This document shows, one piece after another, positions 18,147 to 25,282 of a DNA stretch of 64,000 nt (its first letter is position 1; every line of letters starts with the position of its first letter). Location of the stretch: assembly GCA_964465375.1 (NCBI GenBank), contig CAYXIJ010000009.1:11639-75638 (forward strand), in the 5' to 3' direction. The notes below the pieces were generated by a model. It did no database searches. It worked only from the letters and a program-made list of their open reading frames with translations, and had not been told where the DNA came from. The translations under genes and the position numbers were made by a program. This stretch comes from CAJWKT01 sp964465375 (GTDB lineage Bacteria > Pseudomonadota > Gammaproteobacteria > Steroidobacterales > Rariloculaceae).

Positions 18147-18956
18147 TTAACCTGCTTCCTGTAGGTGCCTGACTTCTGCCAAACCCCCTTGAACAGATTC
18201 AAGCTGAGAAAAGATTTCAGTGGCTTCCCTTGTAATAGCTGTTGCGATATCGCTTAGCATAGTTTGTGCTTTTTCCAGAGTTGCGTGTTCTGGGCTCCCG
18301 TACCAGCCAGTAGCTGCGATTGAGCGTATATCAGACAAAACTGGTTGAAAGGTTCTGGTTCTTCGTAGTTTATCCATCTTACGGCCGTGCATTTGATCCG
18401 ATGAGTAATCAATACGTTCAAGATGTACTAATTCGGGGCGATGGGCGAGCACAGCCAAGGCTTCGATTTCTCCGCCATGTGTGAGACCCCCGCACTGATC
18501 CCCGTACAGATCAGCTGCTATATAGCACGCCTGGACTGTCACAACAGTCATTCCATGTTCCCGATGTAGTGCATCGGCGGCAATGGAAAGGGAGGGTATA
18601 TTTCCCTCGTGCCAGTTGAGTATCAGCAACCGGGAAGCGCCATGTTGTGCTGTTGAGATGCACGTCTCGCGCACAACATTCATATACGTTTCCGGAGTTA
18701 AACTAAGAGTACCTTCAAAAGGCATGTGCATCGGAGTAACACCAAGCGGGCCTCCAGGCAATACCAATCCATCCATTTGCTGTGCAACCGCATGCCCTAT
18801 TACATTCGCCGCGTAAATGTCAGTACCGGTTGGTAAATGGGGTCCATGCTGTTCTACGCTGCCCGCAGGGAGAATAACCAGTGGATTTTTCTTTAGCTGT
18901 AAAGCAATCTCAGGTTGAGTTAGATCTATAAAGTAACGGCTAGGTAAGTCTGTCAT
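18147..18956 (-). CDS. Creatininase-family metal-dependent amidohydrolase/lactonase
   Basis: The start at 18956 (MTDLPSRYF) is preferred to an ATG at 18971 because GGGGGA lies seven bases before it; this gives 269 residues. Metal ligands typical of creatininase appear as GSVEQHGPHLPTGTD (Glu35, His37, Asp46), NWHEGN and THGGEIEAL. Family members hydrolyse creatinine, 3-dehydro-scyllo-inosose or other cyclic amides and lactones. The 17-base overlap with the dehydrogenase gene before it and the six-base gap to the cupin gene show one operon. With a Gfo/Idh/MocA dehydrogenase beside it, hydrolysis of an oxidised cyclic intermediate is a reasonable guess. Confidence 0.85.
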   Translation of the reverse strand: MTDLPSRYFIDLTQPEIALQLKKNPLVILPAGSVEQHGPHLPTGTDIYAANVIGHAVAQQMDGLVLPGGPLGVTPMHMPFEGTLSLTPETYMNVVRETCISTAQHGASRLLILNWHEGNIPSLSIAADALHREHGMTVVTVQACYIAADLYGDQCGGLTHGGEIEALAVLAHRPELVHLERIDYSSDQMHGRKMDKLRRTRTFQPVLSDIRSIAATGWYGSPEHATLEKAQTMLSDIATAITREATEIFSQLESVQGGLAEVRHLQEAG

Positions 18957-20055
18957 TCCTTTGTCCCCCATTATTTATTTTGGGTTGGCATAATTTTGCA
19001 CGTGCTTCTTGAAGTATGTCTTCCAATTTGACGCACATCCCATTTTTATCAATTGAGCGAAGAGCGGCATAAACTATCCCAAGGGCAACTGTACCGCTTC
19101 GCGCACTCAACTCACATGGGGTTGAGGACGCACATACGTCAGCAAACATTTCAAGTTCATCTTGAAACATATTTCCAGAGGGTAGATCTAACACTTCGCG
19201 CTTACCATATCCGTCCTTCCCGCGCTGAATATAGAGCAGCGAAGTTTCGTGTAACCGATCCGGTGTATCCCAAGCACTAAAATCCAATTCGTAGTGCATG
19301 AGCCCTTTTTGACCGAAAACCCGAATGGAATAGATGCCCGGAGAAGTCCAGCTCGCGCCAACGTAGGCGATCTTTCCGTCGGCATATCGCAAAAGCGTCA
19401 TGGATTGATCATCCACCTCAGCTCCCACTGGTGACAACTTAGAGGCAATAGAGGAAACTTCAGTAATAGCGCCCCCAAGGTAGTGCAAGCTGTCAAACTG
19501 ATGTATCGCAAGTTGTGACAACGGTCCACCGGGTGTCTTATCCCTATACCAGCGCCAAGTGTCTGGTGTGATCTCGAGTGCTCTCTCATTGGAAAAATTG
19601 GCTTCCATAAAGACGATAGTTCCCAATTCGTCGTTATCGATTGCTTCCTTCATGAGACGCGTACCCTTTAAAAGTCTAGCACTATGTCCCACCATCACCT
19701 GAATCCCGTATCGACTTTCGAGGGCCTCAATCTCTAAAGCCGATTCCAATGTATTGGCTATAGGCTTTTCTGTATAAACTTGTTTACCCGCTTTTGCGAC
19801 CATCTCTGCTACTGGGAGATGCTGCTCATTTGGTACTGTCAAAATAACGCCCTTGATGTCGGGGTTAGAAAGTAGTGCCTGCATATCCGGCACACTTGGA
19901 ATACCCATTTCCTGCTCAAAGGCCTGGCGTTTTTCTTCTGATCGACTGTAGCCCGCTGCAATCTTAATTTTCGTGGATCCGGATGCAGCCCGAGTTAGGA
20001 CGCGTGCCCAGCGACCAAGTCCGACGATTCCAACCTTTGCAGGGCCTGATTCCAT
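18940..20055 (-). CDS. Gfo/Idh/MocA-family oxidoreductase
   Basis: The ATG at 20055 is used: it follows a GGAGA site and begins just before the dinucleotide fold (VGIVGLGRWARVL); the frame extends to 20127 without support. The 371-residue product has the family's EKP motif in YTEKPIANT and a C-terminal sheet domain with TPGGPLSQLAIHQFDSLHYL, where the histidine region is typical. It should oxidise a sugar, inositol or sugar-acid derivative with NAD(P). It is the first gene of the minus-strand operon and diverges from the GntR-type regulator across 63 bases that hold a likely operator. Confidence 0.87.
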   Translation of the reverse strand: MESGPAKVGIVGLGRWARVLTRAASGSTKIKIAAGYSRSEEKRQAFEQEMGIPSVPDMQALLSNPDIKGVILTVPNEQHLPVAEMVAKAGKQVYTEKPIANTLESALEIEALESRYGIQVMVGHSARLLKGTRLMKEAIDNDELGTIVFMEANFSNERALEITPDTWRWYRDKTPGGPLSQLAIHQFDSLHYLGGAITEVSSIASKLSPVGAEVDDQSMTLLRYADGKIAYVGASWTSPGIYSIRVFGQKGLMHYELDFSAWDTPDRLHETSLLYIQRGKDGYGKREVLDLPSGNMFQDELEMFADVCASSTPCELSARSGTVALGIVYAALRSIDKNGMCVKLEDILQEARAKLCQPKINNGGQRNDRLT

Positions 20056-20097
20056 CAAAATTTTCTCCAGCTGAGAAGGGGTTAACGAAGATTGTAT

Positions 20098-20112
20098 TAT
20101 TGTATTACAATA
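20098..20112. promoter_or_regulatory. Candidate GntR/FadR-type operator palindrome
   Basis: A perfect inverted repeat, TATTGTA-T-TACAATA, lies in the 63-base divergent spacer between the dehydrogenase operon (start 20055) and the GntR-type regulator gene (start 20119). Its core TTGTATTACAA (20100-20110) fits the FadR-subfamily consensus TnGTnnnACnA. A direct repeat of ATTGTATT precedes it. Position and symmetry suggest autoregulation and control of both divergent transcripts; binding is inferred. Confidence 0.6.
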
Positions 20113-20118
20113 TGCCTT

Positions 20119-20836
20119 ATGGACCAAATGCCATTAACAAAGATCCGGAGACAGGCCGCATCATTACGCCAGCAGGTACTGAAAAGTCTCCGGGAAGCGA
20201 TCATAACGGGGAAGCTTGAGCCGAAAAAGCGGCTCACGGAACGAACTGACGCAAATGATGAGCGTGTCCCGAACTGTTGTTCGGGAGGCACTCCGCCAGC
20301 TTGAAGCAGAAGGCCTCGTAGATGTCATTCCCCACAAGGGACCAGTGGTACGGGAACTCAGACAAGATGAAGCGAAGGACCTGTACCGGATTCGAGCTGT
20401 ACTTGAAGGCCTTGCCGCACGAATTTTCGTTGAGCAAGCAAGCCGTGAAACGGTAAATCTACTCCAAAAAGCAGTTCAGTCTGTGGTGGCTTCTTACGAG
20501 AAAGGTGATGCCAGTCAGGTACTGAGTGCCAAAACCCGATTTTATGACGAGCTGTACAATGGAGCAGAAAGCGAAACATTAAGCTCAATGCTTTCAACGC
20601 TACACGCACGAATCTGGCAATGGAGGTCCTTGGGGCTAACGCATCCCCAAAGATCTGATGCACGCTCCCATGAAAGCATCAAAAACCTCAAACTCATCAT
20701 GAATGCGATTGAGAAAGGAGATGCGGATACGGCAGAAAAATTAGTACGAGAGGAAGCCAACCAAGCAGCAGCAGAGGTAATGCGATTACTTGCCTACAAT
20801 TCTGTTGACGAACCTGTAGATATCACATTAAGTTGA
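20119..20836 (+). pseudogene. GntR-family (FadR/FCD type) regulator, frameshifted
   Basis: From ATG 20119 the frame gives MDQMPLTK, then REAIITGKLEPKKRLTER, the start of a GntR winged-helix domain, then leaves it and stops at 20304. The continuation ELTQMMSVSRTVVREALRQLEAEGLVDV resumes in another frame from about 20250 and runs through a complete FCD ligand-binding domain (YRIRAVLEGLAARIF onward) to 20836. The join at ACGGAACGAACTGACG fits loss of one GA from CGAGAACTG, a two-base slippage. The gene is therefore broken in this sequence, or the read carries an error. When intact it would be a metabolite-responsive repressor of the flanking genes, with a palindrome just upstream. Confidence 0.8.
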
Positions 20837-20874
20837 CTCACGAGGAGTAAAACAAATGAAAAGGAGGCGCATTT

Positions 20875-21162
20875 GTGAAAATTCCACAATTACTAGCTCA
20901 CCACAACGATGATAATGTCGCTGTAGTGGTTGTAGAGGGTGTAACAACGGGAGATGAATTATTCTGTGTTGTTACAGAAGACAATAGTGACTTTACAATT
21001 AAAAGCAAAAATGATGTACCAATCGGGCATAAAATTGCTTTAACAGATTTATCTGAAGGCGACACTGCCATTAAGTATGGGCAAGACATAGGCAAAATAG
21101 TTAAAGCTGTTTCTAAGGGTGAGCATATACATACCCACAACCTAAAAACTAAAAGATGGTAA
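20875..21162 (+). CDS. UxaA/SuyA-type small lyase subunit (SAF domain)
   Basis: A 95-residue protein starting at GTG 20875, seven bases after AAGGAGG (20861-20867). It consists of a single SAF-like barrel with the typical IGHKIALTDLSEGDTAIKYG segment and ends in GEHIHTHNLKTKRW, as in the N-terminal part of altronate/galactarate dehydratases. In E. coli UxaA and GarD this domain is fused to the catalytic part; here it is separate and is followed 14 bases later by the large subunit. Separate subunits of this size are the arrangement of (2R)-sulfolactate sulfo-lyase SuyAB, though other split family members exist. Confidence 0.84.
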   Translation: MKIPQLLAHHNDDNVAVVVVEGVTTGDELFCVVTEDNSDFTIKSKNDVPIGHKIALTDLSEGDTAIKYGQDIGKIVKAVSKGEHIHTHNLKTKRW

Positions 21163-21176
21163 GGAGACTCTGATCC

Positions 21177-22349
21177 ATGTCCACAAACACAACATTCTAC
21201 GGTTTTAAGAGAGAAAACGGTCGCATTGGCGTTCGTAACTATGTAGCCATTCTTCCGGTAGATGACATTTCAAATGCTGCGTGTGAATCGATTGCTGCAA
21301 ATATTCAGGGAACTATTGCTTTGCCGCATGCCTATGGACGATTGCAGTTTGGAGAAGACTTGGAACTTCATTTCCGGACAATGATCGGTACAGGCAGTAA
21401 CCCAAATGTTGCTGCTTGTATTGTAGTAGGTATAGAGCCAAGCTGGACTCAGAAAATTGTTGACGGTATCGCTGAGACTGGCAAACCCGTAGCTGGGTTT
21501 TCTATCGAAAAAAATGGTGATATCGCGACTGTTGCCATGGCTTCCCGTCAGGCCAAGGAATTTGTTCATATGACATCAGGTCAACAGCGGGAAGAGCATA
21601 GTATTTCTGATCTTTGGGTGGCAGCTAAATGTGGAGAATCAGATACCACTACCGGGCTCGCTTCGTGCCCAGCTGTTGGAAATATGTATGATAAATGGAT
21701 ACCAGAGGGTATTTTTGGTTGTTTTGGTGAAACCACTGAAATCACAGGGGCAGAGCATCTGTGTGCAAAGAGAGCAATCACGCCAGAAATTGGCGACAAA
21801 TTTCTGCGAGTATGGCAAGCCTATCAGGATGAGGTTGTTGAGCCCTATAAAACTTCTGATTTATCTGACAGTCAGCCAACCAAGGGCAATATTGAGGGGG
21901 GGTTAACAACAATAGAAGAAAAAGCGCTAGGCAATTTAGAAAAAATTGGCAAAAAAGTCAGCTACATTGATGTTTTGGGGCCGGCCGAGGTGCCCGCGCA
22001 GGGACCAGGGCTCTATTTTATGGATACTTCTTCTGCCGCCGCTGAATGTTGCACGATACAGGCAGCAGCCGGTTACGTGGTTCATGTGTTTCCTACAGGT
22101 CAGGGCAATATCATAGGTAATCCAATTATGCCCGTGATAAAGATCACAGGAAATCCGAGAACAGTGAGAACCATGTCTGAGCATGTGGATGTAGATGTAT
22201 CTGGAGTGGTACGCAGAGAAATGACTATATCCGAAGCAGGTGACGCCTTAATCGAAATGATTGTGCAAACCGCCAACGGTCGTCTAACGGCTGCCGAAGC
22301 ATTGGGACACAAAGAATTCGTCATGACAAAGCTGTATCGCAGCGCATAG
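21177..22349 (+). CDS. UxaA/SuyB-type large lyase subunit
   Basis: A 390-residue UxaA-family protein with a ribosome site AAGGAG just before ATG 21177. Family landmarks are RENGRIGVRNYVAILP at the start, the cysteine motif KCGESDTTTGLASCPAVG near residues 148-165, TTIEEKALGNLEKIGK, and GPGLYFMDT followed by PTGQGNIIGNPIMPVIKI. These enzymes perform metal-dependent beta-elimination from hydroxy acids: water from altronate or galactarate, or sulfite from sulfolactate. The split form and a downstream YeiH-family exporter (22 bases away) favour, but do not prove, a sulfo-lyase. It would act in the cytoplasm together with the 95-residue subunit. Confidence 0.84.
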   Translation: MSTNTTFYGFKRENGRIGVRNYVAILPVDDISNAACESIAANIQGTIALPHAYGRLQFGEDLELHFRTMIGTGSNPNVAACIVVGIEPSWTQKIVDGIAETGKPVAGFSIEKNGDIATVAMASRQAKEFVHMTSGQQREEHSISDLWVAAKCGESDTTTGLASCPAVGNMYDKWIPEGIFGCFGETTEITGAEHLCAKRAITPEIGDKFLRVWQAYQDEVVEPYKTSDLSDSQPTKGNIEGGLTTIEEKALGNLEKIGKKVSYIDVLGPAEVPAQGPGLYFMDTSSAAAECCTIQAAAGYVVHVFPTGQGNIIGNPIMPVIKITGNPRTVRTMSEHVDVDVSGVVRREMTISEAGDALIEMIVQTANGRLTAAEALGHKEFVMTKLYRSA

Positions 22350-22371
22350 AGGCGCACCATAACGGGTAGCT

Positions 22372-23340
22372 ATGCCACAAAAAAACCAAGAAGGGACCTC
22401 AGGCCCTAACCGCTTCAATTGGTTGCCCTGGCTAATTCCGCTCATCCTTGTGCCCTTGATTTTTTTGGGTACTCCCTTGCTCGCCATACTGATAGGAACA
22501 AGCCTCTCCTTGATTCTCAATCGCCCACTTATGGGTGATAGCAATAAGGTCAGTACACTTGCGCTGCAGTCCGCAATTGTTTTATTAGGTTTTACATTGG
22601 ATGTCCTGAATCTTTGGGAAATCAGCCAAGATTTTGCTGGCATCATTGCAGTATATGTACTTGTGTCTTTGGTAGTGGGTATCGTTTTAGGAAAACTTTT
22701 AAAAGTTGACAGCGTTCTGACCCAACTCATTGCAGTTGGTACTTCCATCTGCGGTGGTACCGCAATTGCCGCCCTAGGCCCTGTGCTGAAAGCAAGGGCT
22801 GATCAGATAGCACTAGCGCTAACCATTGTTTTTTTTCTCAATATGATTGCTCTTTTGGCTTTCCCACTCATAGGTAATTGGCTAGGAATGAGTCAGGCAC
22901 AATTCGGAATGTGGGCAGCTCTTGCAATACATGACACAAGTTCTGTTTTGGCTGCTGCTGATATATATGGACAAAGGGCAGTTGAGGTTGCTGCTACATT
23001 AAAATTGGGCCGCACGTTGTGGCTCATTCCTCTTATTCTTGGATTTAATATTCTCAGCAGTACTGAAATGACCCGAATCCGGTTGCCAGGGTTTGTCGCG
23101 GCCTTTGTTTTAGCGTCTATTCTTGGGTCCGCATTAAGAAGTTATGTGGTTACCTCAGATATATTGTTTGAGGTAGCCCAGCAGCTTTCTAAGGCGTTAA
23201 TCATTTCAGCACTTTTTTTTATCGGACTGGAATGTACCCGTGAAACTACGAAAAAACTGCGGGGCAGGGTAATCTGGCTTGCCGTCTTATTGTGGGCAGG
23301 AGTGGTCCCTGTAACACTCCTAGTTTCCCTAAACCATTAG
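22372..23340 (+). CDS. YeiH-family (Cons_hypoth698, PF03601) putative sulfate/sulfite exporter
   Basis: A 322-residue membrane protein with about ten hydrophobic helices. The family is recognised by AVGTSICGGTAIAALGPVLKA and by AIHDTSSVLAAADIYG in the second half, the two inverted hairpins of PF03601. Members are annotated as putative sulfate exporters, and homologues next to sulfonate-cleaving lyases have been proposed to export sulfite or sulfate. It lies 22 bases after the large lyase subunit. This pairing is the strongest hint that the lyase releases sulfite. Confidence 0.82.
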   Translation: MPQKNQEGTSGPNRFNWLPWLIPLILVPLIFLGTPLLAILIGTSLSLILNRPLMGDSNKVSTLALQSAIVLLGFTLDVLNLWEISQDFAGIIAVYVLVSLVVGIVLGKLLKVDSVLTQLIAVGTSICGGTAIAALGPVLKARADQIALALTIVFFLNMIALLAFPLIGNWLGMSQAQFGMWAALAIHDTSSVLAAADIYGQRAVEVAATLKLGRTLWLIPLILGFNILSSTEMTRIRLPGFVAAFVLASILGSALRSYVVTSDILFEVAQQLSKALIISALFFIGLECTRETTKKLRGRVIWLAVLLWAGVVPVTLLVSLNH

Positions 23341-23867
23341 TATTTCCTTGAGAAATAAGCCTATAGAGCGATATTGGTTCCCGTTATAACAATAGGAATA
23401 AATGTTCCATCATTCAGGGCTCTATGAGCGCATACTTCCCGTCCCTTTGGGGACTGTTAAGATGTTTCGAAAAATTATAAAACTAGACAGCCTAAGCCTC
23501 GCCTCGCTGGTTCTGTTCGCGGCATATATTGCTGCAGTAATTCTGGTTTAGAAAATCGGCTGGTAGGGGGGGGGAGCTTCGAGGCCGCCAGTACATAATA
23601 GCCCCTGCCCCTGAAAATCAAAAAAATTAAGTGCTATCACCAGGATATTTTTCCCTGTGGGTTTCCTGTGAGATTAATCGTAGTACGAGGGACCAAATGG
23701 AGAATCCGGAAAAAAATCAGCCTGGCAGTGTTAGGTGCGATGTATTTTTCATCGGTAGGCAACATTACTGGTTATACGTAGGCTAGCCCATCACTTGGGT
23801 TGGGCTCGAAGGTGGCTATCTGCGGAAGGATTTGGTAGGTAGAATAAAAGACAATTAATTTCCTTTT
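23341..23867. other. Intergenic region without a recognised gene
   Basis: The stretch between the exporter gene and the terminator shows no convincing protein. It contains a small hairpin TATTTC/GAAATA at 23341-23357, a nine-G run at 23566-23574 and a six-base-pair hairpin AGCCCA/TGGGCT at 23785-23806. There are several frames shorter than 30 codons, one of which (23697-23786) has GAGGGA four bases before its ATG. The compact hairpins close to a strong terminator make an untranslated RNA conceivable; I do not recognise a known RNA family. Confidence 0.4.
23462..23551 (+). CDS. Possible 29-residue hydrophobic peptide
   Basis: ATG at 23462, TAG ending at 23551. The product starts MFRKIIKLDS and continues into a hydrophobic helix rich in Leu, Ala, Val and Ile, the pattern of a tiny membrane peptide. 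A weak GGGGA site lies eight bases upstream. An alternative short frame overlaps it, so this is only a possibility. Confidence 0.2.
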   Translation: MFRKIIKLDSLSLASLVLFAAYIAAVILV

Positions 23868-23903
23868 AAAAAAGCGGCATTCCTTCGGGGATGCCGCTTT
23901 TTT
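23868..23903 (+). terminator. Intrinsic (Rho-independent) terminator
   Basis: A perfect hairpin pairs GCGGCAT (23874-23880) with ATGCCGC (23891-23897) around a ten-base loop, TCCTTCGGGG. Six A residues precede it and six T residues follow. The A/T flanks can extend the stem, so it could work in both directions. It ends a transcript 528 bases beyond the exporter gene. Confidence 0.85.
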
Positions 23904-24014
23904 AGGGTTTTCATGTGCAGGTACTGATCTGTATTGGTTATTATGGATGTTATCTGCCTATTAATTAAATATTTGGGTAGTAATGTTTCAACCTCAGGAA
24001 ATGGAGCTCTCAGG

Positions 24015-25217
24015 ATGAATGGATTGAGCTGGTTGGGTGGCGTTTATCTCACATTAGTGCCGGTGTTTTTTTTCAGTTACGCTGATGCCCAAGACTGGGG
24101 GCCTCGAAGTCTCGAGGAACTAAAGTCGGAGATACTTCATCGGGCAGAGACCGAGGGCTGGCGGGGAGTTAAGTATCAGGATGCTCAGCGGGCTGTGGCC
24201 GGGCTCAATTCATTGGACCGCGATCATTGGGCCGCGATTTGGTCAGAGATAGCTGATGAGTACATGGCGCAAGCTAAAGCGATTGAATCAACCAACCGAT
24301 CTCTCGCGATAGAAAATTATCTTTATGCTTGGCGGTATTACAACACGGGTCGATGGCCGACGGAGAGGCACTCACCTGGAAAAAGGCAGGCCTATGAGGA
24401 TGGATTGGTAGCTTTTGGGCATTATAGTCGCTTAGCTGATCCCCCCATTGAGACTGTACGCATTCCCTTTGAAGGAAAGGAAATCGTTGCCTACCTCCGG
24501 ATACCTAAAATCGCAGAGCCGGCGCCAGTAGTGTTCGGTATTAATGGGCTTGATTCGCGCAAGGAAGATGTAATTGCTGCAAGTGATACATACATTAGCG
24601 AGGGGGCCGCGGCTTTTGCCATCGATATGCCAGGTACAGGCCAGGCACCTATACTGATTGATGTGGGTGCGGAACGCATGTTTTCTGCTGCAATTGATTA
24701 TCTAGAGACGCGCTCTGATATTGATTCGTCGAGAATCGTTGTGCAGGGGCGCAGCTGGAGTGGTTACTGGGCAGCGGTTCTTGCCTATACCGAGCGTGAT
24801 CGCATCCTTGGTGCTGCTGTGCATGGCGTAGGAATTCATCATTATTATCAGCCCGAATGGCAGCAAACGGCAGTGCTGAGCCCTGAGTATCTATTTGATC
24901 TTTTTCCGGCAAGGGCGGTGGTTTACGACGTTGAAACCATGGAAGAGTTTTTGGCTTACGGCCCAAGGCTTTCATTGGTAGCACGTGGATTGATTGATCA
25001 GCCCTCTGCTCCAATGTTGCTTGTGAATGGGGAAAAAGACACACAACAACCCATTAGTGATCTCTATTTGCTGATGAGGCGTGGTGATCCAAAGTTAGCG
25101 TGGGTCAATCCAGAGGGTGGACATATGGGACGTTCGGAAAAATGGCCAGACGCGCGGGTCCGGGATGAGGTAGTGCAGCCGTGGTTGTTACGTCAGCTTG
25201 GCATAGAGCCTAATTGA
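24015..25217 (+). CDS. Exported alpha/beta hydrolase, FrsA/DUF1100-like
   Basis: ATG 24015 is chosen because GGAG lies eight bases upstream and a signal peptide (ending SYADAQ) follows directly; an upstream ATG would bury it. The 400-residue protein has a helical N-terminal part and a hydrolase domain with FGINGLDSRKED (oxyanion region), the elbow VVQGRSWSGYWA, and a C-terminal LLVNGEKDTQQP and GGHMGR, giving the likely Asp and His. The order resembles FrsA/2,6-dihydroxypseudooxynicotine hydrolase relatives. The elbow reads G-R-S-W-S instead of G-x-S-x-G, which is slightly unusual. A TctA-TctB fusion gene follows after 65 bases; the substrate is unknown. Confidence 0.78.
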   Translation: MNGLSWLGGVYLTLVPVFFFSYADAQDWGPRSLEELKSEILHRAETEGWRGVKYQDAQRAVAGLNSLDRDHWAAIWSEIADEYMAQAKAIESTNRSLAIENYLYAWRYYNTGRWPTERHSPGKRQAYEDGLVAFGHYSRLADPPIETVRIPFEGKEIVAYLRIPKIAEPAPVVFGINGLDSRKEDVIAASDTYISEGAAAFAIDMPGTGQAPILIDVGAERMFSAAIDYLETRSDIDSSRIVVQGRSWSGYWAAVLAYTERDRILGAAVHGVGIHHYYQPEWQQTAVLSPEYLFDLFPARAVVYDVETMEEFLAYGPRLSLVARGLIDQPSAPMLLVNGEKDTQQPISDLYLLMRRGDPKLAWVNPEGGHMGRSEKWPDARVRDEVVQPWLLRQLGIEPN

Positions 25218-25282
25218 TGCAATTAACTCACCGGAAAAGGCATAGAACATTCCATAGAAGATAACTGTAGGGGTGCTTAGGA

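Noticed and set aside
23566..23574. Nine-G run as a phase-variation tract
   Set aside because: It lies in a noncoding stretch without a frame or promoter that it would switch; it may simply be a sequencing-prone homopolymer.
23697..23786. 29-codon frame with GAGGGA upstream before the orphan terminator
   Set aside because: No hydrophobic or conserved feature, and the ribosome-site spacing is only four bases; too weak for a gene call.
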